NCBI GenBank assembly: GCA_903911455.1
Contig: CAIWDQ010000183.1
Coordinates: 1-6,199, forward strand
Length of the DNA stretch: 6,199 bases
Source: an uncultured bacterium
GTDB lineage: Bacteria; Bacteroidota; Bacteroidia; Bacteroidales; JACABE01
Direction of reading: 5' to 3'
Made by a program: the position numbers and the translations under genes. Positions within the stretch are counted from its first letter, which is position 1; each line of letters opens with the position of its first letter. Positions 1 through 6,194 of this stretch are shown in pieces. The notes under the pieces were generated by a model. The model searched no databases. It saw only the letters and a list, made by a program, of their open reading frames with translations, and was not told the origin of the DNA.

Positions 1-1
1 A

Positions 2-721
2 GCTCTTGCAGAAAAAGAAGGCTTTACAGATGTAGTTGTGCCTTGTGCTGCTTGTTATAGTCGCTTTAGCACAACTCATTATGAATTAATGCACAACCAT
101 GATCTTCGACACAAAATAAACGAAGTAATGGAAATGGAGTATAAAGGAACTATTAATACTTTAAATGTAATTCAGTTTATCGATAAATATATAATTGATA
201 AAATTGAAGAAAAAATAGTCAATAAATTTAATTATAAAGCTGCATGTTATTATGGTTGTTTATTGGTTAGACCAAATAAAGTATTAGAATTCGATAGAAC
301 TGAGGATCCTCAAACTATGGATGTAGTAATGCGCAAGATAGGTGCTGATTCAATTGATTGGGCTTTTAAGACAGAATGTTGTGGCGCTGGTTTATCAGTG
401 TCTGCCACAAATACAGTTGCAAGATTGTCCGGCAAAATTGTTGAAGATGCTGAACATAGAGGTGCAGAAGTAATAATCGTTGCATGTCCTATGTGTCATT
501 CTAATTTAGATATGCGTCGTTCGGAGATCAATAAGTATCTTGGAAAGAAAATAACTACTCCTATATTATATATTACACAAGCATTAGGATTGGCTGTTGG
601 TATTTCTGAAAAGGAATTAGGTTTTAATCGTCATTTTGTTCCTGTTAAATTACCAAAGAAAGCTGAAATTGAAAAGAAAGCAGAAGTTAAAACTCAAATA
701 GAGGAGGTTAATAATGGCTAG
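2..721 (+). CDS. hdrB: HdrB-like heterodisulfide reductase subunit B (5' partial)
   Basis: The reading frame is open from the window edge, so this is the C-terminal 239 residues of a longer protein; about 60 N-terminal residues should lie upstream, judging from where the first CxxC falls in known HdrB proteins of about 300 aa. A GTG at 38 is in frame but internal. Two CCG-type cysteine modules are seen. The first is represented only by its final CAAC (visible residues 15-18, in PCAACYSR). The second is complete: CYYGC (82-86), CCG (126-128) and CPMC (162-165), with 39 and 34 residues between them. In HdrB such modules hold noncubane iron-sulfur clusters where the disulfide substrate is reduced. 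The last 25 or so residues are Lys/Glu-rich and probably flexible. It overlaps hdrA by 8 nt. HdrC is the usual partner and is not visible. Family assignment is firm; the actual substrate is unknown. Confidence 0.9.
   Translation, partial: ALAEKEGFTDVVVPCAACYSRFSTTHYELMHNHDLRHKINEVMEMEYKGTINTLNVIQFIDKYIIDKIEEKIVNKFNYKAACYYGCLLVRPNKVLEFDRTEDPQTMDVVMRKIGADSIDWAFKTECCGAGLSVSATNTVARLSGKIVEDAEHRGAEVIIVACPMCHSNLDMRRSEINKYLGKKITTPILYITQALGLAVGISEKELGFNRHFVPVKLPKKAEIEKKAEVKTQIEEVNNG
702..708 (+). promoter_or_regulatory. Shine-Dalgarno site for hdrA inside hdrB
   Basis: AGGAGGT lies 6 nt (counted from GG at 706-707) before the ATG at 714, within the last codons of hdrB. It supports the 714 start, and together with the 8-nt overlap it suggests translational coupling of hdrA to hdrB. 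Confidence 0.8.
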
Positions 722-2717
722 AATAGGTGTTTTTGTTTGTCACTGCGGTGAAAATATAAGTGCAACTGTTGATTGCGGAAAAGTAGCTCAAGTTACTTCT
801 GACATTCCAGGAGTTGTAGTAAGTGTTGATTATAAATATATGTGTTCAGATCCTGGTCAAACCATGATCAAAGAATATATTGAAAAAGAAAAATTAACAG
901 GTGTTGTTGTTGCAGCTTGTTCTCCTCGTATGCATGAACCTACTTTCCGTAGAGCATGTGGTGAGGCTGGATTAAATCCATTTCTATGTGAAATGGCTAA
1001 TGTTAGAGAACATTGTTCATGGGTTCATGACAAAAATGATGTTACAACAGATAAGGCTATTGATATTGTTCGTACTTTAGTTGAAAAAGTAAAACGTAAC
1101 GAACCTTTGATGCCTATAAAAGTTCCTGTAACTAAAACTGCTTTGGTAATTGGTGGTGGTGTTGCAGGTATTCAATCAGCTTTAGATATTGCTAATTGCG
1201 GTCATAAGGTAATAATGGTTGAAAAAGAGCCTTCTATTGGTGGTCACATGTCTCAGCTTTCCGAAACATTTCCAACATTAGATTGCTCTCAATGTATCTT
1301 AACTCCAAGAATGGTTGAAGTCGCCCAACATCCTAACATTACTTTGTATACTTATGCTGAAGTAGAAAGTTTGGATGGTTTTATTGGGAACTTTAAAGTT
1401 AAGATTCGTAAGAAAGCAAAGAGTCTGGATGAAAAACTATGTACAGGTTGTGGTTTATGTTGTACTAAATGTCCTGTTAAGAATATTCCTAGCGAATTTG
1501 ATCAGGGATTAAGCAACAGAAGAGCAATTTATGTTCCATTTCCACAGGCTGTTCCTAATAAACCTGTTATTGACAAAGAACATTGTACTTATTATATTAA
1601 AGGTAAATGTAAGGTCTGTGAGATAGTATGTCCAACAAAAGCTATTCGATTTGATCAGGAAGATGAAATAATAGAAGTAGAAGTTGGAGCATTAGTACTT
1701 GCTACCGGTTTTGATATTAAGAGAGCTAATTTTTTTCCTGAATATGGTTATGGAAAATACAAAGATGTAATTGATGGTTTACAATTCGAAAGAATTGCTT
1801 CAGCATCGGGGCCAACTTTAGGAGAAATAAGAAGACCTTCAGACGGACAAATTCCTAAGAAAATAGTATTCCTTGCCTGTGCAGGTTCTCGTGACCCGGC
1901 TAAGGGTATCGAATATTGTTCAAAAATATGTTGTATGTACACTGCTAAGCATGCAATTTTATACAAACATAAAGTTCATGATGGTACTGCATACATTTTC
2001 TATATGGATATAAGAGCCGCCGGAAAGAATTATGATGAATTTACAAGACGTGCTATAGAAGAAGATGGTGCTAAATATATTCGTGGTAGAGTTTCTCGTA
2101 TCTATGAACGTGATGGAAAATTAATCGTTGTTGGAGCTGATACTCTTATGAATGCAAAAACAGTAGAGATAGAAGCTGATATGGTTGTTTTAGCTACTGC
2201 CGGTGTTGCAAGTCCTGGTGCTGAAGAATTAGCTCAGAAACTTCATGTTTCTTATGATCAACATAAGTTCTTTGCTGAAGCTCATCCTAAATTAAGACCT
2301 GTTGAAACAAACACAGCGGGTATTTTCTTAGCTGGTGCTTGTCAGAATGTAAAAGATATCCCTGAATCCGTAGCACAAGCTTCTGGTGCAGCTGTTAAAG
2401 TATGTGGTTTATTCTCAAATGATGAATTAACCAGAGATCCTTCAGTTGCTGTCGTTAATCGTACTGCACCTCCTTTATTCTCTACTTGTGTTGGTTGTTT
2501 CTTATGCCAGAGTGTTTGCCCTTATCAAGCTATTGAAAAAGAAGAAATCAAATCAAGAGATGGTAAAATTTTAAAGACTATAGCATTTGTCAATCCGAGT
2601 GTATGTCAGGGTTGTGGTACTTGCGTTGCATTGTGCCGTTCTAAATCTATAGATATTTTGGGTTATACCCACAAACAAGTTTATGCTGAAGTTGACGCGT
2701 TATTAAATACTTTATAA
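714..2717 (+). CDS. hdrA: HdrA-like electron-bifurcating FAD/iron-sulfur protein
   Basis: Full-length 667-aa cytoplasmic HdrA, the flavoprotein that splits electron pairs in Hdr complexes. Domains in order: an N-terminal cluster domain with CHCG (9-12), C44 and ACSPR (C69); a thioredoxin-reductase-like FAD fold with GGGVAG (147-152); the DCSQC motif (C191, C194); an inserted ferredoxin domain with C243/C246/C249/C253 and C291/C299/C302/C306; a second flavin-fold segment with C389-x12-C402-x3-C406-C407; and a C-terminal ferredoxin domain with C592/C595/C598/C602 and C631/C634/C637/C641. The Cx12Cx3CC spacing equals the ligand set of an unusual cluster in the methanogen HdrA structure as I recall it, and K412 falls where a lysine near the FAD sits there. 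It has no MvhD fusion and no selenocysteine. The start is set by the Shine-Dalgarno site at 702-708 and the typical MARIGVFVCHCG opening. Confidence 0.95.
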   Translation: MARIGVFVCHCGENISATVDCGKVAQVTSDIPGVVVSVDYKYMCSDPGQTMIKEYIEKEKLTGVVVAACSPRMHEPTFRRACGEAGLNPFLCEMANVREHCSWVHDKNDVTTDKAIDIVRTLVEKVKRNEPLMPIKVPVTKTALVIGGGVAGIQSALDIANCGHKVIMVEKEPSIGGHMSQLSETFPTLDCSQCILTPRMVEVAQHPNITLYTYAEVESLDGFIGNFKVKIRKKAKSLDEKLCTGCGLCCTKCPVKNIPSEFDQGLSNRRAIYVPFPQAVPNKPVIDKEHCTYYIKGKCKVCEIVCPTKAIRFDQEDEIIEVEVGALVLATGFDIKRANFFPEYGYGKYKDVIDGLQFERIASASGPTLGEIRRPSDGQIPKKIVFLACAGSRDPAKGIEYCSKICCMYTAKHAILYKHKVHDGTAYIFYMDIRAAGKNYDEFTRRAIEEDGAKYIRGRVSRIYERDGKLIVVGADTLMNAKTVEIEADMVVLATAGVASPGAEELAQKLHVSYDQHKFFAEAHPKLRPVETNTAGIFLAGACQNVKDIPESVAQASGAAVKVCGLFSNDELTRDPSVAVVNRTAPPLFSTCVGCFLCQSVCPYQAIEKEEIKSRDGKILKTIAFVNPSVCQGCGTCVALCRSKSIDILGYTHKQVYAEVDALLNTL

Positions 2718-2719
2718 CA

Positions 2720-3166
2720 ATGAATGAATTTGAACCTAAAGTTGTTGCATTCGTTTGTAACTGGTGCACATACGCAGGAGCTGACCTTACAGGAACAAGT
2801 CGTATTAAATATGCTCCTAACGTTAAAATAATAAGGTTTCCTTGTACAGGTAGAATAGATTTTATGCTCATATTAAAAGCATTTGCTAAAGGTGCTGATG
2901 GTATTATTATTTCTGGATGTCATCCAAATGATTGTCATTACACTTCAGGTAATTTCCATGCTAAAAGACGTTGGATGGTTTTCAGAACTATGCTTGATTT
3001 CTTAGGTGTAGATGTAAACCGTATAACTTTTTCATGGGTTTCTGCTGCTGAAGGTGCCAGATGGGCTGAAATTGTAAATACTACTGTTGATGGAATTAAA
3101 AAGTTAGGCCCTTATGATAATTATCGTAAGATGGTTAACGAAGAAACGGAGGTGAACAATGGATAA
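2720..3166 (+). CDS. flxD: MvhD/FlxD-like [2Fe-2S] electron-transfer subunit
   Basis: A 148-aa protein of the MvhD family, which docks on HdrA and passes it electrons from a hydrogenase or, here, from a flavin oxidoreductase. Five conserved cysteines are visible: CNWC (C13, C16), FPCTGR (C42) and GCHPNDCHY (C67, C72). These are the expected [2Fe-2S] ligands plus a nearby cysteine. The length is normal for stand-alone MvhD. It begins 2 nt after the hdrA stop, and no Shine-Dalgarno site is visible before its ATG, so initiation probably depends on ribosomes finishing hdrA. No hydrogenase genes are next to it; the neighbours are FlxC, FlxB and FlxA. This favours the Flx role over the methanogen Mvh hydrogenase role. 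Confidence 0.9.
   Translation: MNEFEPKVVAFVCNWCTYAGADLTGTSRIKYAPNVKIIRFPCTGRIDFMLILKAFAKGADGIIISGCHPNDCHYTSGNFHAKRRWMVFRTMLDFLGVDVNRITFSWVSAAEGARWAEIVNTTVDGIKKLGPYDNYRKMVNEETEVNNG
3148..3155 (+). promoter_or_regulatory. Shine-Dalgarno site for flxC inside flxD
   Basis: GGAGGTGA is a full-length match to the 16S anti-Shine-Dalgarno sequence. The core GGAGG ends 6 nt before the ATG at 3159. It is read as part of the last codons of flxD, and the two genes overlap by 8 nt. Confidence 0.85.
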
Positions 3167-3962
3167 ACTGAAACAATTAGCAAAAGAATTATTATCCAAT
3201 AATCAAGTTCAAATTATTGTTGGATATGAAGAAGGAACTGTTGGAAAGGCAAGACCTGCTTTTATAAGTTCTCCTGATCAAGCTGATACATTAATTTACG
3301 ATGAACGTTGTATACATAATTTAGCTGTTTATTTAACTCAGCATAAACTACCTGGAAATACTAAAATAGCTGTTATAGCTTCGTTCCCTGTAATGAAAAG
3401 TATAATTACTCTTGCTTCAGAAAAGCAACTTGACGAAAACTTTATTAAAGTAATAGGTATCTCAAAAGATAATAACATAATTGAATTTAAAGATTTCGCA
3501 GACATTGAAAGATATATTAACCAGCAAGACCTAAGTTTTACACCTGAAGAACAGGCTTTGATCGATAAGATTGATGCTATGTCAATGGAAGAACGTTGGG
3601 AGTACTGGCAAAATGAATTCTCAAGATGTTTTAAATGTTATGCATGTCGTTCGGCTTGTCCAATGTGTTATTGCACACTTTGCATAACAGATTTTAATCA
3701 ACCTCAGTGGGTGTCGGTTCCTTCTCATAAATTAGGGAACTTCGAATGGCACATAAACAGAGCTATGCACTTAGCAGGTCGTTGCATTGGTTGCGACGAA
3801 TGCAGCAGAGCTTGCCCACTTGATCTACCTATAAATCTATTGACTAAGAAATTATCAATGGATATTCAAAAACAATTTGGTTATTCAGCAGGTCAATCGT
3901 TGACAGAACCTTATGCTCTTTCAACTTACAAACCTGACGATAAAGAAACATTTATCAGATAA
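3159..3962 (+). CDS. flxC: FlxC-like 4Fe-4S dicluster electron-transfer protein
   Basis: A 267-aa soluble iron-sulfur protein, predicted to relay electrons between the flavin subunit and FlxD/HdrA. Residues 1 to about 125 form a cysteine-poor alpha/beta region whose specific fold I do not assign. The C-terminal half carries two ferredoxin-like motifs: C157-x2-C160-x2-C163-x3-C167-P, followed by extra cysteines C170, C172 and C175 (CPMCYCTLC), and C209-x2-C212-x2-C215-x3-C219-P. The first motif lacks the usual hydrophobic stretch after CP, so its cluster may be ligated unusually. ATG 3159 is chosen because of the perfect Shine-Dalgarno site at 3148-3155. The dicluster assignment is firm. The FlxC name rests on the order of the operon and could be replaced by a generic 4Fe-4S dicluster label. 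Confidence 0.8.
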   Translation: MDKLKQLAKELLSNNQVQIIVGYEEGTVGKARPAFISSPDQADTLIYDERCIHNLAVYLTQHKLPGNTKIAVIASFPVMKSIITLASEKQLDENFIKVIGISKDNNIIEFKDFADIERYINQQDLSFTPEEQALIDKIDAMSMEERWEYWQNEFSRCFKCYACRSACPMCYCTLCITDFNQPQWVSVPSHKLGNFEWHINRAMHLAGRCIGCDECSRACPLDLPINLLTKKLSMDIQKQFGYSAGQSLTEPYALSTYKPDDKETFIR

Positions 3963-3967
3963 TAATT

Positions 3968-4999
3968 ATGGCAACTGAAAATTATAAACTGTTAAAAAAA
4001 GAGTCTCTTCCAGCGTTATTTGATAAATTAACTGCTTCAGGAAAGACCATTTATGCTCCAGTGAAAAACGGAGAGAAAACAGAATTTGATGTCGTTACAA
4101 AATATTCTAATGATATTAACGACGAGTATATTCAAACTGTCCAATCTTTAAAAGGAACAGTATTTCCAAAGGTTGAAAAACTTTTTGATTACAAATCTGA
4201 TAAAACTGATACTTCTATTCAAGAACCTGATTTTAGTAAGTTCCCTCAGAATGTATTATGGGGATTGCATCCTTGCGATGCTGCAGCTTTCAGACCATTG
4301 GATGCTACTTTCAGATGGGATTATGACGATAAGTATTTCCTTACACGAATGAAACTTACTACTGTTGTAGGTTTAAGCTGTAGCAAACATGATGATTATT
4401 GTTTCTGTACTTCTGTTGATATTTCTCCTGCTTCAAGTGATGGTAGTGATATTATGCTTACCAAAAACAAAGCTGGTGATTATTTAGTAGAGATAGTTAC
4501 AGAAAAAGGTCAGGAAGTATATGATATGGCTAAAGAGCTTTTTGGTGAAATTAGTGATGATAAAGAAAGTTATATCACTGATGTTCCTAAAAAGTTTGAT
4601 CTAAATGAGTTGAATAAGAATCTTGACGGATCTTTTGAAGCTCCTTACTGGTTAGCTCAATCAATGCGTTGTATTGGTTGTGGTGCTTGTGCTTATGTTT
4701 GTCCTACTTGTACTTGTTTTGATTTACAAGATGAAGGTGCAGCTAATAAAGGTAGTAGAATTAAATGTTGGGACTCTTGTGGTTTCGGTCATTTTACTTT
4801 ACATACATCAGGGCATAACCCACGCGAAACTCAAAGTCAGAGATGGCGTCAGCGTATTCTTCATAAATTTTCTTATATGCCCGACAGAATAAAAGTGTTT
4901 GGTTGTATGGGATGTGGACGCTGTTCAAGAGCTTGTCCTGTTGACATGAATATTAGTGAAAATTTAATCAAAATCATGGAGGAACCTAAGAATGAGTAA
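3968..4999 (+). CDS. flxB: FlxB-like 4Fe-4S protein of the HydB/AsrA family
   Basis: A 343-aa cytoplasmic iron-sulfur protein of the family that includes sulfhydrogenase beta (HydB) and anaerobic sulfite reductase A (AsrA). Its partners in that family are FAD/NAD-binding subunits like the next gene. Visible family motifs are LHPCDA (C103), CSKHDDYCFC (C138, C145, C147), C235-x2-C238-x2-C241-x3-C245-P with C248 and C250 just after, CWDSC (C267, C271), NPRE near 284 and HKFSY near 299, and a final C313-x2-C316-x2-C319-x3-C323-P. At least two [4Fe-4S] clusters are expected. The gene starts 5 nt after flxC without a Shine-Dalgarno site and overlaps flxA by 8 nt. HydB itself is less likely because no hydrogenase genes are present, and AsrA is less likely because no sulfite reductase is visible. 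Confidence 0.85.
   Translation: MATENYKLLKKESLPALFDKLTASGKTIYAPVKNGEKTEFDVVTKYSNDINDEYIQTVQSLKGTVFPKVEKLFDYKSDKTDTSIQEPDFSKFPQNVLWGLHPCDAAAFRPLDATFRWDYDDKYFLTRMKLTTVVGLSCSKHDDYCFCTSVDISPASSDGSDIMLTKNKAGDYLVEIVTEKGQEVYDMAKELFGEISDDKESYITDVPKKFDLNELNKNLDGSFEAPYWLAQSMRCIGCGACAYVCPTCTCFDLQDEGAANKGSRIKCWDSCGFGHFTLHTSGHNPRETQSQRWRQRILHKFSYMPDRIKVFGCMGCGRCSRACPVDMNISENLIKIMEEPKNE
4978..4982 (+). promoter_or_regulatory. Shine-Dalgarno site for flxA inside flxB
   Basis: GGAGG stands 9 nt before the ATG at 4992, within the last codons of flxB (Met-Glu-Glu). It supports that start and continues the pattern of coupled 8-nt overlaps. Confidence 0.7.
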
Positions 5000-5831
5000 T
5001 CCTAATATATATAAACCTTACTTAATGAAAATTGATAAGGTTACTGAAGAAGCTCCTTTTGTAAAGACATTTCGTTTGAAGTTTACCAACGAAGAAGATG
5101 CTGCAAAGTTTAATTTTAAAGCAGGTCAATTTGGCGAATATTCTGTAGCAGGGGAGGGGGAATCAACATTTTGTGTTGCTTCTTCTCCTACACGCGATGG
5201 TTATATCGAATGTACTTTCCGCGAAACAGGTAGAGTCACTTCTGCTTTAGCAGGTAAAGAAGAAGGAGAAATTATAGGTTTCAGAGGACCTTATGGTAAT
5301 ACTTTTCCTATTGATGAATGGAAAGGCAAGAACCTATTGTTTATTGCCGGTGGTATAGCTTTGCCTCCTATGCGTTGTGTTATCTGGAATTGTTTGGACC
5401 TTCGCGAAAACTTTAAAGATTTCACTATTGTTTATGGGGCTAAAACTGTAAATGATCTTGTTTACAAACATGAGCTTAAAGAATGGGAAGAACGCCCTGA
5501 TGTAAAACTTATAACTACAGTTGACCCAGGTGGTGAAACTCCTGATTGGAAAGGCGAAATAGGTTTTGTCCCTACTGTTTTAGAAAAAGCTGCACCAAGT
5601 GCCGATAACACTATTGCTATTGTTTGCGGACCTCCTATTATGATTAAATATACTTTTCCTATATTAGAAAAACTAGGCTTTAAAGATACTGATATCTTCA
5701 CTACTTTAGAAAACAGAATGAAGTGTGGTTTCGGTAAATGTGGCCGTTGTAATGTAGGTAAAGTTTATATCTGTAAAGATGGTCCTGTATTTACATACGC
5801 AGCACTTAAACAACTTCCTGCTGAATACTAA
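4992..5831 (+). CDS. flxA: FlxA-like FAD/NAD(P)H-binding oxidoreductase with [2Fe-2S] cluster
   Basis: A 279-aa protein of the ferredoxin-NADP reductase superfamily, HydG/AsrB/PyrK type; the predicted electron entry point of the complex, oxidising NAD(P)H. Residues 1 to about 105 form the FAD-binding barrel (GQFGEYSV near 46-52, VASSPTRDGYIECTFRETG near 62-80, RGPYGNTFP near 98-106). Residues from about 113 to 240 form the nucleotide-binding domain (AGGIALPPMR near 119-128, CGPPIM near 212-217). The C-terminal [2Fe-2S] motif is C245-x4-C250-x2-C253-x7-C261. The usual GGIGLAP-type loop reads GGIALPP here, and the usual aromatic Tyr before the flavin Ser is replaced, with FCVASSP in that region. 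Start from the Shine-Dalgarno site at 4978. NADH rather than NADPH is inferred from the Flx system, not seen directly. It is the last gene before the terminator. Confidence 0.9.
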   Translation: MSNPNIYKPYLMKIDKVTEEAPFVKTFRLKFTNEEDAAKFNFKAGQFGEYSVAGEGESTFCVASSPTRDGYIECTFRETGRVTSALAGKEEGEIIGFRGPYGNTFPIDEWKGKNLLFIAGGIALPPMRCVIWNCLDLRENFKDFTIVYGAKTVNDLVYKHELKEWEERPDVKLITTVDPGGETPDWKGEIGFVPTVLEKAAPSADNTIAIVCGPPIMIKYTFPILEKLGFKDTDIFTTLENRMKCGFGKCGRCNVGKVYICKDGPVFTYAALKQLPAEY

Positions 5832-5853
5832 AAACTGATTTATCTATATATTT

Positions 5854-5885
5854 AAAAAGGCTGCTTTATTAAGGCAGCCTTTTTT
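5854..5885 (+). terminator. Rho-independent terminator, probably bidirectional
   Basis: The left arm 5854-5867 pairs with 5871-5884 around a 3-nt ATT loop, with a GGCTGC/GCAGCC core, one G-T wobble inside it, and an A tract pairing with the T tract (5880-5885). It starts 22 nt after the flxA stop and marks the end of the operon. The left-arm A tract becomes a T tract on the other strand, so it may also end transcription from the minus-strand gene, whose stop is about 60 nt away. Confidence 0.85.
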
Positions 5886-5900
5886 GTTTTATGTTGGTTT

Positions 5901-5916
5901 GAAGTTCGTAAACTTC
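5901..5916. repeat. Short perfect inverted repeat in the convergent intergenic region
   Basis: GAAGTT-CGTA-AACTTC forms a 6-bp perfect stem with a 4-nt loop. Neither strand has a T tract directly after it, so it is not called a terminator. It may be incidental or may add RNA stability at the 3' end of the minus-strand transcript. Confidence 0.35.
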
Positions 5917-5945
5917 TTACAACTTAGTCTTAGAATAAGGTTGTT

Positions 5946-6146
5946 TTACCAGCCTTTAGTTGCTACATTGTTTTTGATAGCTTCTAATGCATTAGCTTCG
6001 CTAAGCATTGTAGTCATTTTGTTTCCTTTTCCATCATTACCCTGAGCCATATAGCCTCCACGTGTTGTTTTGGTAATTACGGCGTCCATTAAAGGAACAT
6101 TTTTTTCTTTGGTTTTCATGCAATACGCAGTTAACATTTTTGACAT
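5946..6146 (-). CDS. Small DUF5679-like protein lacking zinc ligands
   Basis: A 66-aa protein, convergent to the operon, with its ATG at 6146-6144 and TAA at 5948-5946. Residues about 5-50 (LTAYCMKTKEK, then DAVITKT near 21-27, then GGYMAQGNDGKGNKMTTMLS near 30-49) follow the layout of DUF5679: a YC-x-K-C-K-x-K start, a short V-T-x-K strand with a following glycine, then a second knuckle before K-M. Only C9 remains; the expected second cysteine is T12, and the second knuckle is Gly/Asn/Asp/Lys. The gene is supported by a Bacteroidota-type -7 box upstream at the right distance, an A-rich leader with no Shine-Dalgarno site, and a terminator beyond its end. No function is known to me. The family match is from memory and modest; the gene call is firmer than the family call. 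A second in-frame Met at residue 4 is a possible alternative start. Confidence 0.65.
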   Translation of the reverse strand: MSKMLTAYCMKTKEKNVPLMDAVITKTTRGGYMAQGNDGKGNKMTTMLSEANALEAIKNNVATKGW

Positions 6147-6186
6147 TTCTTTAAAATTTTAATTTATATGTAAATATTAATTAATG

Positions 6187-6194
6187 CAAAAGTA
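6187..6194 (-). promoter_or_regulatory. Bacteroidota-type -7 promoter box for the small minus-strand gene
   Basis: On the minus strand the sequence reads TACTTTTG followed by CA, matching the TAnnTTTG -7 element of the Bacteroidota primary sigma factor. It lies 40 nt upstream of the ATG at 6146, giving a leader of about 35 nt that is almost purely A/T. The -33 TTG element would lie beyond 6199, so it cannot be checked here. Confidence 0.6.

Noticed and set aside
38..40. GTG as a possible start of the first gene
   Set aside because: The frame is open to the window edge, and the CAAC motif right after the GTG is the last part of the first CCG module, whose earlier cysteines must lie upstream. 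The gene is truncated by the window.
1748..1966. Minus-strand 72-aa frame inside hdrA
   Set aside because: Antisense shadow of a region encoding conserved HdrA residues including the cluster cysteines; no promoter or start signal.
2647..2871. Minus-strand 74-aa frame across the hdrA/flxD junction
   Set aside because: Antisense to two well-supported genes, with no start signal and no recognisable protein features.
4674..4892. 72-aa plus-strand frame with a very hydrophobic Val/Leu start, resembling a membrane segment
   Set aside because: It lies inside flxB and arises from frame-shifted reading of the cysteine-rich TGT/GCT codon run of the ferredoxin motif. No ribosome binding site and no family features.
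5462..5701. Minus-strand 79-aa frame inside flxA
   Set aside because: Antisense to the conserved nucleotide-binding domain; Ser/Gly-rich composition is typical of a shadow frame.
2..5831. Hydrogenase (Mvh), HydABCD-type sulfhydrogenase or anaerobic sulfite reductase operon
   Set aside because: MvhD, HydB/HydG and AsrA/AsrB relatives are present, but no NiFe hydrogenase large or small subunit and no sirohaem sulfite reductase subunit is visible; the subunit set fits Flx-Hdr better.
5919..5944. Second weak hairpin (ACAACTT paired with AAGGTTGT) next to the minus-strand stop
   Set aside because: It has a long loop, contains a wobble pair and lacks a T tract on the strand where it would act; the strong hairpin at 5854-5885 explains termination.
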